NCBI RefSeq assembly: GCF_030269645.1
Contig: NZ_BSTR01000029.1
Coordinates: 30,695-94,694 of the forward strand
Direction: 5' to 3'
Source: Actinokineospora sp. NBRC 105648
GTDB lineage: Bacteria > Actinomycetota > Actinomycetes > Mycobacteriales > Pseudonocardiaceae
Length of the DNA stretch: 64,000 bases
Part shown: piece after piece, positions 30,086-38,261 of the stretch
Numbering within the stretch: the first letter of the stretch is position 1
Layout: every line of letters starts with the position of its first letter
The notes under the pieces: generated by a model
Told to the model about the DNA's origin: nothing
The model's database searches: none
Seen by the model: only the letters and a program-made list of their open reading frames with translations
Made by a program: the position numbers and the translations under genes

Positions 30086-33043
30086 CTACCGTTCGCCTTC
30101 AGCAGGCTTGCAGTACCTGTCGACCACTGTCAGCGCCTCTTCGCGCGTCATCGCTGCCCCGCGCGCGTACTCGGATACCTCTTCGCCGATCCGCTCGTAC
30201 GCGCGTGCAACGTTGAGCGCACCGGTGACCGCTATCCCGCGTAGCGCCACCGCTACTCCCAACAACAACGCAACAGCGTCCGTCTCCACCACGCAGGCCA
30301 AACCCTCTACCGCGGCCGCGAGATCCACCATCATCGGTGACTCACGGGCCTCGGCCACCGCCTGGTAGTGATGCCCGAGCGCGGTTAGCACGCGCGATCG
30401 CGCGGACTCGGTGCCGAAGTCGCCCGACTGCGCCGCCGCCCACGCCCGTTCCAACCGCGCCGTGTCCGGCTCGCCGCGCGCTTGCGCGATCTCCGCCAAT
30501 CCCACCTCGACCACGACCACCACGCCGATGTGCCCGGCCGTGGCGCGCAGCTCACCAGCCCGCCGGTAGTCCCTCTCGGCGGCGTCGAGCTCGCCCTGCC
30601 GGAGCAGGCAGTCGGCCCGGTGGCACAGCGTGTCGGCAGAGTCCTCCAGCGCGCCGAGCTCGTCGAGCAGCACCAGCGCCTCGGCCCACAGCGCGTGCGC
30701 CCGTGCCCACTCGCCGCGCCACCCGGCGACCTGGGCGAGCGAGTCCAACGCCTGCACGACACCCCACCGCTCACCGAGCGCGCGGAACCGGGCGAGCACG
30801 TCGAGCAACTCGCGCTCACCCTCGGCGATCCGACCGGTGAGCGTCAGCAGCAGCGCGCCGCCCAGCTGCTCCAGGGCCAGGTTCCACGGGTCGTCGCCCA
30901 GCAGCGGTGAGGTGTCGCGCTCGAGTTGCCCGCTCGGGCCTGCGGCCATCGCCCACAGCGCCGCGCCGAACGGGTGCCGCAGCGGCTTGATCGACACGCG
31001 CACCAGGCGGTCTGCGCGCTCCCAGTGCGCGGGTTCGGCGCGCGGAACGGCGTGCACCACACAGGAGACGTACTCCTCCGTGAAACCGTCAGGCACGTCC
31101 ACCAGCAACGAGGTAGCGATTTCGCCCGCGTGGCTGCGCCGACCACTTAGCCACCAGTACGCCGCGAGCGCGGGCACCATCCGCAACGCGGTTTCCCGAT
31201 CACTGCTCGACGCCCAACGCAACGCGGCCATCAGGTTGCCGTGCTCGGCGGAGAGCAGCGCGAGCCATTCCAACTGCTCCGCCCGACGCAGATGCACGTC
31301 CGCGCGTTGTGCGAGATCAAGGTGATACCGGGCATGCCCCGCGCGAGTTGACTCCAGTTCGCCCGCAGCGGCCAACTGTTCCAGGCAGAACAACCGGATC
31401 GTGTCGAGCATGCGGTAGCGCGAGCCGTCCGTCTCCACCAGCGACTTGTCCACTAGATCGGCGAGCACCTCTACCGGGACCCCGCAGACCGGTTCAACCG
31501 CGCTTAGCGGCGCACCACCGGTGAACACCGCGAACCGTTGCGCTAAGAGGCGCTCCTCGGCGGTGAGCAGGTCCCAGCTCCACTCGACCACCCCGCGCAA
31601 GGTGCGGTGGCGCGCGGCGGCGGTGCGGTCACCCCGGGAGAGCAACCGGAACCGACCGCCCTCGACGAGCCGCGCAGCGATCTCGTCCAGCGTGAACTGG
31701 CGCAACCGTGCGGCCGCCAGCTCGATAGCCAACGGTAGCCCGTCCAGCCCCGCGCAGACTCTTGCCACGGTGGGGATGTCTAGTGTCAGCCCTGGCCGCA
31801 CGGCAGCAGCCCGATCTAGGAAGAGGCGCACGGTAGAGTAAGAGGCCGCGTTGGGGTCGCCTGGTTCGGGAATGTCCAAGGGCGGCAGGGGAAGCAATAC
31901 CTCGCCGGTAAGCCCAAGAGGCTCGCGGCTAGTGCAGACAATGGTCAGATCAGGACACTCGGCCACGAGCACCCGCACGAGAGCGGCGGTGGCGTCGACC
32001 ACGTGCTCGCAGTTGTCCAAGATCAGCTGCTCGTCGCCCAGCACGCCGACGAGGTGGCGGACCGGGTCGGCGGCAGGGGAGCGGAAACCCTGTTCCCGCA
32101 GGCCTAGCGCGTCGATCACGGCGTGCGGGACCTGGTCTCCGGTGTCCACTGTGGAGAGGTCGACGAAACAGGCGCCGGGCCGCGCCGACTCGATGGCGAG
32201 CCGCGTCTTCCCCGTGCCACCGGGACCGAGGACGGTGGTCAGCCGATCGGTCGCGCGCAACCGCGCGAGTTCCCGATCACGTCCGATGAAACTGGTCAAC
32301 TGCGCGGCGGGACGGCGTTTGGCAGGCTTCTCGGCCCGCAGGATGGCCTGGTTGAGTGCGGACAGCTCGGGGGAGGGGTCCGCGCCGAGCTCTTCGGCGA
32401 GCAGACGCCGCGCGCTCGCGAACTCTTGCAACGCCTCACCCTGCCGGTTGTCGGCATGCAAGGCCCGCATCAGCTGTGCGCGCAACCGTTCGCGAAGAGG
32501 GTGTGCGTCGACAAGAGTGCGCAGCTCGGCAATCGGAACGGCGTCCGGGTCGGCGTCGACGAGGTCCTCAGTGGCGGTTAGCCGCAGCTCGTCAAGACGT
32601 GCTGTCTGGGCCCGGCCGTGCGGTAGATCGATGAGCGCGGGGCCACGCCACAGGTCCAGAGCTTCTCTTAGCCGGTCGGCTGCTTCAGCGGTATTGCCCT
32701 TCGCGAGGCTCTTACGCCCCTCTTGCGCGAGCCGCTCGAACCGGTGCACGTCCACGTCGTCCGGATCAACCGCGATCCGGTAGCCGCCGCCGTGGAACTC
32801 GATCAACCCGTCGGGAAGCACCCGCCGCAACCGCGATACCTGCACCTGCACCGCGTTGGCGGCGTTCGCCGGCGGGTCGTCGCCGTACTGACCGTCGACC
32901 AACCGCTCCACCGGGACGACGCGGCCCGCCTCGAGCAGCAGCAGGACCAGCAGCGCCCGCGGTCGGGGCCCGCTGATCTCCACTCCGCTCCCCGCCCCGG
33001 CGGCGACCCGCACCACCAGGGGCCCGAGCACGCCGAACCACAT
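30086..33043 (-). CDS. SARP/AfsR-family regulator with BTAD, NB-ARC ATPase and TPR-like region
   Basis: A 985-residue regulator. Residues 1-95 form an OmpR-type DNA-binding domain (ending VQVSRLRRVLPDG), about 100-240 the BTAD domain (LRAQLMRALHADNRQGEALQ), about 260-500 an NB-ARC/STAND ATPase with P-loop GPGGTGKTRLAI, and about 580-950 helical repeats. Such proteins activate secondary metabolic or detoxification genes. The flavin monooxygenase right downstream is the obvious target. Divergent NACHT gene starts 62 bp away. Confidence 0.9.
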   Translation of the reverse strand: MWFGVLGPLVVRVAAGAGSGVEISGPRPRALLVLLLLEAGRVVPVERLVDGQYGDDPPANAANAVQVQVSRLRRVLPDGLIEFHGGGYRIAVDPDDVDVHRFERLAQEGRKSLAKGNTAEAADRLREALDLWRGPALIDLPHGRAQTARLDELRLTATEDLVDADPDAVPIAELRTLVDAHPLRERLRAQLMRALHADNRQGEALQEFASARRLLAEELGADPSPELSALNQAILRAEKPAKRRPAAQLTSFIGRDRELARLRATDRLTTVLGPGGTGKTRLAIESARPGACFVDLSTVDTGDQVPHAVIDALGLREQGFRSPAADPVRHLVGVLGDEQLILDNCEHVVDATAALVRVLVAECPDLTIVCTSREPLGLTGEVLLPLPPLDIPEPGDPNAASYSTVRLFLDRAAAVRPGLTLDIPTVARVCAGLDGLPLAIELAAARLRQFTLDEIAARLVEGGRFRLLSRGDRTAAARHRTLRGVVEWSWDLLTAEERLLAQRFAVFTGGAPLSAVEPVCGVPVEVLADLVDKSLVETDGSRYRMLDTIRLFCLEQLAAAGELESTRAGHARYHLDLAQRADVHLRRAEQLEWLALLSAEHGNLMAALRWASSSDRETALRMVPALAAYWWLSGRRSHAGEIATSLLVDVPDGFTEEYVSCVVHAVPRAEPAHWERADRLVRVSIKPLRHPFGAALWAMAAGPSGQLERDTSPLLGDDPWNLALEQLGGALLLTLTGRIAEGERELLDVLARFRALGERWGVVQALDSLAQVAGWRGEWARAHALWAEALVLLDELGALEDSADTLCHRADCLLRQGELDAAERDYRRAGELRATAGHIGVVVVVEVGLAEIAQARGEPDTARLERAWAAAQSGDFGTESARSRVLTALGHHYQAVAEARESPMMVDLAAAVEGLACVVETDAVALLLGVAVALRGIAVTGALNVARAYERIGEEVSEYARGAAMTREEALTVVDRYCKPAEGER

Positions 33044-33105
33044 GGTCCCGATTGTCGCCCAGGGGCGGCTGGCCCGGTGACCGCCCTCCCCGGCAGGATG
33101 CCCGG

Positions 33106-35064
33106 GTGGCGAGACGGGTGTGGTCGACGCGGTCCCGGGTGGTCTCCGGCCTCGGATGGGTCCTGCTGGCGATCCCGGTGATCGCGCTGACCTGGTGGTT
33201 GCTCGGCAAGGGCGACAACGGGGCCGGGATCGCCAACGTGCTGGCGCTGCCCGCCAGCATCGTCGGCGGGGTCGCCGGGGTGCTCGCGCTGGTCGGCGGC
33301 CAGCGGACCAAGCCCCGCGCCGACGACCCCGGGATCCTCGCCGACCGCCTGCGCCGACTCCTGGTCGCGGTGATCACCGCCGAGGAGCGCACCCTGGCCC
33401 GCCTGCTCGGCGACACCGGCAAGCCGCAGCCCGCCGACGTCGGCTTCACCCAGCCCGACGAGCTGTTCTGGCGCACCGACGGCGGTGCGGACTCGGGCTC
33501 GTTGGACACGATCGCCGAGTACTACCGAGGACTCCGTAGCGGGCGCCTGTTGGTACAGGGAGAGGGTGGCGCGGGTAAGACCGTGTTGGTTTTGCGGCTC
33601 TTACTCGATCTCGCCCAAGAGGCCCATCGGGCGAACGGCCTGATTCGGGTCCCCGTGCGTCTTAGCTTGCCGTCGCTCCCCGAGTCCGGGGACTCCCCGC
33701 CCGGGGTGCTGCGCGAGCGATTAGACAGCTGGGCCGCTGAGCAGATCGCCTCGACGTACGGGATCGAGCGAGCGGTGGTGCGCGAACTACTCGCGCGTGG
33801 GCTGCTGTTGCTCGTGCTCGACGGCCTGGACGAGATGGACCCCGACCAACCGGTACGTGCCCGCGAGGTGCTGGCCGCGCTGAACATCTCCTCCGGCCCG
33901 GACCAGTGGCCGGTCGTGCTCACCTGCCGCACGGAGCACTACAAACGGCTGGTCGGGCAAGGGGACGTGCTCGAGGACGCCACGGTGGTCACCCTGCAAC
34001 CACTTGGCGTCGAGCAAGTGATCTCGTGGCTGGCGCACCGCTTCCCGGCGCGCGCCGAGCCCGACGGGCTGGCTCGCCGCTGGCAGCCCGTCGCCGAGGC
34101 GATGCGGAGCGACCCGGCTGGTGAGCTGGCCCGGTGCCTGAGCTCGCCGTTGCGGCTCTACCTGGCGGTGAGCGCTTACCGGCGGCCGGGGAGTCAGCCC
34201 GCCGAGCTGGTCGACCTGACTGACCTGGACACCCACCTGTTCGAGTTGTTGGTCCCCGCGGTCACCGAACACCAGACCCGCCCGGACGGGGGCCACTACC
34301 CGCCCGCGGACGTCGAGCGGTGGCTGGGCGCCCTGGCCGACCACCTCGCGTTCCTGGGGTCTCGGGGCATGTCGAGCGTGGATTTCTGGCTGAGCGGCCT
34401 GTGGTTGGCCAAGGACAACCCGACCCGCCCCGCGCGGGGAGCCGCGCTCTGGGCCCGTCTGCTGATCGCGCTGGCCCCGCTGCCGCTGGTGGTGTGCCTG
34501 CTCTGGTGGGTGGTCCGCTTCTGGAATGAGTGGCTGTCCCTGCTGAACGCGATCCTCTGGCTGTGCGTGGCGTTGTCGTTCATAGTCGCGTTCCGGTTCG
34601 TCTACCGGGTGGTGCGGCGGCTGCTGCTGGTCGTGTTCGGGGGCACCAGGCAACGCCTGAGGGCCGGGATCCCTTGGGGGCCGGTGAGCGTGTACCTCTT
34701 CGCGGGGTACTCCGCGCTGGTCGGCCTCAGCCGTGATGACATCGTCGAAGGCACTCAGGACCGGTCGACGGCGGGTGTGGTGTTCGCGGTCGCCCTACTG
34801 GCCCCGTTCGGGGCAGTGCTGCTGCGCGGCGCGTACCTCCCGCTGCGCACATGGTTGCGGTTCGCGCTGACGACGCGGGCGTTCGCCCGACGCGGGTTGT
34901 TGCCGCGCGAGGTGGTGCCGTTCCTGGACTGGGCCTACGCGGCCGGGCTCCTGCGGTACTCCGGGGACGCCATCCAGTTCCGGCACCGGGACCTGCAGGC
35001 CTACTTCACCTCCCCGAGCGCCCTCACGTCCCCGACACCGAGGCCAGCCACCGGCAGGTCGTGA
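33106..35064 (+). CDS. Membrane-associated NACHT-domain NTPase
   Basis: About 652 residues. Two hydrophobic segments lie at the N terminus (GWVLLAIPVIALTWWLLG and ALPASIVGGVAGVLALVGG), the NACHT domain follows with Walker A GEGGAGKTVLVLRLLL near 152 and Walker B LLLVLDGLDEMD near 240, and several more membrane helices fill 450-590 (APLPLVVCLLWWVVRFW and others). It ends with a short soluble tail. NACHT STAND NTPases in bacteria include antiphage defence proteins. GTG 33106 leaves room for a promoter; GTG 33052 is possible. It overlaps the opposite small gene by 41 nt. Confidence 0.82.
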   Translation: MARRVWSTRSRVVSGLGWVLLAIPVIALTWWLLGKGDNGAGIANVLALPASIVGGVAGVLALVGGQRTKPRADDPGILADRLRRLLVAVITAEERTLARLLGDTGKPQPADVGFTQPDELFWRTDGGADSGSLDTIAEYYRGLRSGRLLVQGEGGAGKTVLVLRLLLDLAQEAHRANGLIRVPVRLSLPSLPESGDSPPGVLRERLDSWAAEQIASTYGIERAVVRELLARGLLLLVLDGLDEMDPDQPVRAREVLAALNISSGPDQWPVVLTCRTEHYKRLVGQGDVLEDATVVTLQPLGVEQVISWLAHRFPARAEPDGLARRWQPVAEAMRSDPAGELARCLSSPLRLYLAVSAYRRPGSQPAELVDLTDLDTHLFELLVPAVTEHQTRPDGGHYPPADVERWLGALADHLAFLGSRGMSSVDFWLSGLWLAKDNPTRPARGAALWARLLIALAPLPLVVCLLWWVVRFWNEWLSLLNAILWLCVALSFIVAFRFVYRVVRRLLLVVFGGTRQRLRAGIPWGPVSVYLFAGYSALVGLSRDDIVEGTQDRSTAGVVFAVALLAPFGAVLLRGAYLPLRTWLRFALTTRAFARRGLLPREVVPFLDWAYAAGLLRYSGDAIQFRHRDLQAYFTSPSALTSPTPRPATGRS

Positions 35065-35221
35065 TCACCTCCGCGGTGACGTCGTCGAAGGTGTCCACCT
35101 GGTCGACGGTGAGGGTCTGCTCCTCCAGGGACCTGAGCAGGTCACCGGCCAGGGCGATGAGGTCGCGCAGGTCGGTGGCGAGGAACGGGACCCCGCGCGG
35201 TGGGCTGAGGTGCTGGGTCAT
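35024..35221 (-). CDS. Small protein, last gene of a coupled four-ORF unit
   Basis: A 65-residue acidic protein (LATDLRDLIALAGDLLRSLE, DDVTAEVITTCRW) with helical character and no known domain. The start overlaps the stop of the next ORF upstream by 4 nt, which supports translation. Small genes of this kind sit near XRE/DUF397 pairs in many actinomycetes. The 3' end overlaps the NACHT gene on the other strand. Confidence 0.55.
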   Translation of the reverse strand: MTQHLSPPRGVPFLATDLRDLIALAGDLLRSLEEQTLTVDQVDTFDDVTAEVITTCRWLASVSGT

Positions 35222-35415
35222 GCGGGTCCTTGGCTAGCCGGGAACAGGCGGGCGACCAGTTCGAGCGCGCACTCGGGGCAGAGCGGCGGCGCGGGTGGGC
35301 GGTGCGGGTAGATCTGTTGCACGGGCAGCCCGCACACCCCGTTAGGAGTCCGCGGGACCAGGACGTGCAGACGGCCGGTGTAGTAGGTGCTGACACCCCA
35401 GGCCCAACGCGTCAC
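35218..35415 (-). CDS. Small Cys-containing protein
   Basis: A 65-residue protein with GVCGLPVQQIYPHRPPAPPL and CPECALELVARLF; the CPEC and VCG cysteines may bind zinc. It overlaps both neighbouring ORFs by 4 nt (ATGA), so all are likely translated together. The pattern resembles short proteins encoded beside XRE/DUF397 genes. Function unknown. Confidence 0.6.
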   Translation of the reverse strand: MTRWAWGVSTYYTGRLHVLVPRTPNGVCGLPVQQIYPHRPPAPPLCPECALELVARLFPASQGPA

Positions 35416-35669
35416 GGTTGCCTCCTGCGCAAGAGCTCCAAGAGAGCCACGCCGTCACTGGTGAGCTGAAGTGGAGGGGTGTCGGTGATGAGCCCGGCCC
35501 TTAAGAGCTCGCTGAGCGGTTCGCGGAAGTAGCCGGGCAGCGGTAGACCGCGATCGGTGAAGAGGATCGCGGTATGACGAACTACGCGACCGGTCGAGAC
35601 CCGGCGTAGGGCCAAGAACCAGAGAACCGTGCGGGTAGGCGCGGTGAGCGCCTTGGTGCAGGTGGTCAT
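35412..35669 (-). CDS. Small winged-helix-like protein
   Basis: An 85-residue protein ending GYFREPLSELLRAGLITDTP and PLQLTSDGVALLELLRRR, a pattern like the end of a winged helix-turn-helix with its wing. ATG 35669 has AGAAGAGA upstream. It overlaps the downstream ORF by 4 nt and the upstream frame by 4 nt. It may be a small DNA-binding protein of this unit. Confidence 0.6.
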   Translation of the reverse strand: MTTCTKALTAPTRTVLWFLALRRVSTGRVVRHTAILFTDRGLPLPGYFREPLSELLRAGLITDTPPLQLTSDGVALLELLRRRQP

Positions 35670-35845
35670 GATCGTGTCTCTTCTGTGGTCACCACGCGCG
35701 GGCTTCCCGGTGAAAGCCGCTGCGCTCTGTGCTGACGGTGGGCGCCCAGAGGGATGCGGGTCAAAATTGACCGCGACTCTTTGGTGTCGATCGGAGGGGT
35801 CCACGCAGGCCCAGGGCTGGGGCGGGCCTGGGCCCGCGTGGACAT
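35666..35845 (-). CDS. Possible short leader ORF of the unit
   Basis: A 59-residue frame (MSTRAQARPSPGPAWTPPID) with an ATGA overlap to the next gene. Composition is Pro/Arg-rich and no domain is visible. The overlap is the only support, so it may be untranslated leader instead. Confidence 0.3.
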   Translation of the reverse strand: MSTRAQARPSPGPAWTPPIDTKESRSILTRIPLGAHRQHRAQRLSPGSPRVVTTEETRS

Positions 35846-36100
35846 GGGGATGCGCCCATCTTGCGCGTGACTACCGACTGTCACGCTCGGCCGTCGCCGG
35901 ACGCATCGAGACGGGGCGGCGGTGACATGACTCCGAGTGAGCGCTACCGTGTTGGGTCTGACGGATCGGGTACATGTATGCCTCCGCACTAGCCGGCTGA
36001 TCTGCTAAGACAGTAAACACGGACATCCAATCTGGCTATACACCAATATGGGTGACACGGGCTGGACACACCCGGTGACCAGTGTGGGAGGATCCCCACC
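35846..36100. promoter_or_regulatory. Divergent promoter region
   Basis: This 255-bp AT-richer stretch separates the minus-strand small-ORF unit from the XRE gene. It contains a TACATGTA palindrome near 35971 and the ribosome site GGAGGATC before the XRE start. Exact -10 and -35 boxes were not assigned. Confidence 0.4.
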
Positions 36101-36973
36101 ATGACAAGTCCCAAGCGCTCAGTGAGCATGCGGCGTCGACTGCTCGGCAAGGAGCTGTTGCGGCTACGCGAGGTTGTCGAACTCACGCAGGAGGCCGCCG
36201 GAGCCCATCTCGGCAAGCGGGGGAACAAAATCAGCCGGGTGGAGACCGGGGCGATCGGGATCGACAAGACCGACCTGGACGCCCTGCTGAACCTCTACAA
36301 GGTCGGCGACAAGGACCGGGTCTGGTGCCGAGACCTCTGGGAGCACTCACGCGTCAAGCGCGGCCGCCCCACCGGCGAGACCACGCTCTACCTGGGCCCC
36401 AAGTGGTTCCGCGCATTCCGCGACCTGGAGAAGGACGCCGACGAGATCTTGCTGGTTGGCTCCGAGGTTGTGCCCGGCATCCTGCAAACCGATGACTACA
36501 TCCGCGCGATGTTCGCAGCGCAGGGCGTAGATCCCGCCGAGAAACAGGTCGATGACACGCTGCGCATCCGCGCCGAGCGCCGCCTGCAGCTCACCGACGA
36601 AGATGGCGGCAAGTTCGCCTTCGTCATGAGCGAGTCGGCTCTGCGCCGCCAGTTCGGTGGCCCGGAGGTGATGCTGACGCAGCTCCGATACCTGGCTGAG
36701 GTGTCGCTCCTGCCGAGCGTGACCTTGCAGGTCATCCCCTTTGACGCACAGTCGTTCGCGGAGATGTACGACTTCATCGTTTTCCGCTTCGGACACGAGG
36801 CGGCGAACGACATCGCCTACATCGAGATGTTCTCCGATGCCGCCTACCTGGACAAACCCGCTGAGACAGTGCGCCGCTACGGCGAGCACTTCGGCAGGCT
36901 GCAAGCCATCGCCTTGGGCCCCGTGGAGTCGCGTAACTTCATCTTGGGGCTGGCGAACCAGCCTGCTGCGTAA
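36101..36973 (+). CDS. XRE-family regulator with C-terminal DUF5753
   Basis: A 290-residue protein. Residues 10-70 are an XRE helix-turn-helix (LLRLREVVELTQEAAGAHLG, then ISRVETGAIGIDKTDL). Residues about 110-285 are DUF5753 (GSEVVPGILQTDDYIRAMF, PSVTLQVIPFDAQSFAEMYD). Proteins of this type, often paired with DUF397, influence development and antibiotic production in actinomycetes. GGAGGAT lies 8 nt before ATG. The DUF397 gene follows after 23 bp. Confidence 0.9.
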   Translation: MTSPKRSVSMRRRLLGKELLRLREVVELTQEAAGAHLGKRGNKISRVETGAIGIDKTDLDALLNLYKVGDKDRVWCRDLWEHSRVKRGRPTGETTLYLGPKWFRAFRDLEKDADEILLVGSEVVPGILQTDDYIRAMFAAQGVDPAEKQVDDTLRIRAERRLQLTDEDGGKFAFVMSESALRRQFGGPEVMLTQLRYLAEVSLLPSVTLQVIPFDAQSFAEMYDFIVFRFGHEAANDIAYIEMFSDAAYLDKPAETVRRYGEHFGRLQAIALGPVESRNFILGLANQPAA

Positions 36974-36996
36974 CCGATTCCAAGGGGTTGATACCC

Positions 36997-37263
36997 ATGA
37001 TCGAGCCCGGCATCGACTGGACTACGGTGCCGTTCCGCAAGTCCTCGTTCAGCGACACCAACGGTGGTCAGTGCGTGGAGATCGGCTGGGCGGACGCAAC
37101 CTTCCGCAAGTCGAGCTTCAGCCAGACCAACGGTGGTGAGTGCGTCGAGGTCGCCCACCGAACCGACCTCGTCGGCGTGCGTGACTCGAAGAGCCCGACC
37201 TCCGGTCTCCTCGAGCTACCCACCACCAGCTGGACGGCCTTCACCACCGCTCTCCAGGCGTAG
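36997..37263 (+). CDS. DUF397 protein with a partly duplicated N-terminal motif
   Basis: An 88-residue partner of the XRE regulator. The DUF397 start motif appears twice: FRKSSFSDTNGGQCVEIGWA, then FRKSSFSQTNGGECVEVA about 24 residues later, followed by VGVRDSKSP and the family C terminus SWTAFTTALQ. Normal DUF397 proteins have one copy and about 60-70 residues. XRE/DUF397 pairs behave like two-gene regulatory units in which the small partner can antagonise the regulator. AAGGGG precedes the ATG. Confidence 0.88.
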   Translation: MIEPGIDWTTVPFRKSSFSDTNGGQCVEIGWADATFRKSSFSQTNGGECVEVAHRTDLVGVRDSKSPTSGLLELPTTSWTAFTTALQA

Positions 37264-37278
37264 GCACGCGGAACCGCA

Positions 37279-37314
37279 GTGGGCGCCGGCCCCCACCGAA
37301 GGACCGGCGCCCAC
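37279..37314 (+). terminator. GC-rich hairpin after the DUF397 gene
   Basis: GTGGGCGCCGG at 37279-37289 pairs perfectly with CCGGCGCCCAC at 37304-37314 across a 14-nt loop, 16 bp after the stop. There is no U tract, as is common in actinomycetes. Confidence 0.6.
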
Positions 37315-37389
37315 CCGCCACCGCCCTCACCTCCGCTACAGCCGCCCCAACACCACAACCGCCCACGCCCCCGAGACCACCTTCGCCAC

Positions 37390-37550
37390 AGCCACAGCCC
37401 CACAGCCCACCAGCCCCACAGCCCACCAGCCCCACAGCCCACCAGCCCCACAGCCGCCTCCGCCCCACAGCCCCACAGCCCCACAGCCCACCAGCCCCGC
37501 CGCCGCCTCCGCCCCACCGCCGCCTCCGCTCCCGCAGCCCCCTCCTTTGC
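37390..37550. repeat. Low-complexity tandem repeats (CCCACAGCCCACCAG type)
   Basis: A C-rich stretch made of imperfect 15-bp and 9-bp units (CCCACAGCCCACCAG and CCCCACAG), later giving way to CCGCCTCCG. Translated frames are only Pro/Ser/His-rich. I consider it non-coding tandem repeat between the terminator and the palindromic element. Confidence 0.6.
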
Positions 37551-37596
37551 ACTGCCGGCTCCCAAGCCCGCTGGAACGCAACACCCGCTACGGATG

Positions 37597-37734
37597 CTCG
37601 ATCTAGTGGACTCGCTTCGTGTGGGGGGAGAGCACCGCTAAACTTGACCTGTGGTGGGGATGCCCTTCACCCCACGCTTTTTCCCCACCGCGGTGCTCTA
37701 GGGGCCCCACACGAAGCGAGTTCACTAGATCGAG
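37597..37734. repeat. 138-bp palindromic element, copy 1
   Basis: The ends are CTCGATCTAGTGGACTCGCT and, inverted, AGTTCACTAGATCGAG. Inner arms AGAGCACCGC and GCGGTGCTCT continue the pairing, around a core TAAACTTGACCTGTGGTGGG. The whole unit can fold into a long hairpin. The same 138-bp unit recurs at 55229, 55451 (inverted) and 62095. This copy lies between the ends of convergent genes and is preceded by CTGGAACGCAACACCCGCTA. Confidence 0.85.
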
Positions 37735-37811
37735 CCCCCGTCTTTAACCCGGGCAACGAAGACGCCAACACCAAGACGGCAACGCAGCACCAAGCACGCA
37801 GCCGGCCCCGC

Positions 37812-38174
37812 TCAGCCAGCCACCGGGACCATCGCCTCCACCAGCCGCTCGTGCATCGTCACCAGCCGAGCCACCCCCGTCACCCGCAAGGCCCGCCGCA
37901 GGTGCGGGTCCTGCAGCACCAGGTGCAGCCGGCCATCGGCCGCCGCCGCGATCTCGGCCAGGCCTCAAGCACCCAGGAAGCCCACCCGGGTCAGGTCCAA
38001 GATCACTCGATCGTGTGAACCTGTCATGGCCGCCACCAACGGGTCCCGCAGCAGCTCGACCCGGCTCCGGTCGATCTCGCCGATCACCGTGAGCAACAGC
38101 CAGTCCGCCCTCGGCTTGGAGGCGTTCACCAGCAGCGGAGTACTGTTGCCGCTGCCGCCGTGGTCCTGTGCCAT
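37812..38174 (-). pseudogene. STAS-domain anti-anti-sigma factor interrupted by an in-frame TGA
   Basis: From 38174 the frame encodes a STAS domain: KPRADWLLLTVIGEIDRSRV, then DRVILDLTRVGFLGA, where a TGA at 37965-37967 stops it. The same frame continues without shift as GLAEIAAAADGRLHLVLQDP, then GVARLVTMHERLVEAM, to TGA at 37812, which is exactly the second half of the fold. The stop falls at the position after FLGA, often Ser, Arg or Ala in relatives. Either a recent nonsense mutation or a sequencing error. It is divergent from the STAS/HATPase gene. Confidence 0.7.
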
Positions 38175-38261
38175 TCCACGCCCCTCTCGCCCGGATCAGT
38201 CGGCGCCCGAATTCCCGTGCACGCCAGGGTAAACCCCGTCCCCACTGAACGGAGAGGGCGC

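Noticed and set aside
37279..37641. Pro/His-rich ORF through the C-rich repeats
   Set aside because: Arises from tandem repeats; a terminator hairpin lies at its start.
37965..37967. Selenocysteine at the in-frame TGA of the STAS gene
   Set aside because: No SECIS-like hairpin seen right after, and the position is not a catalytic residue; a nonsense change or error is simpler.
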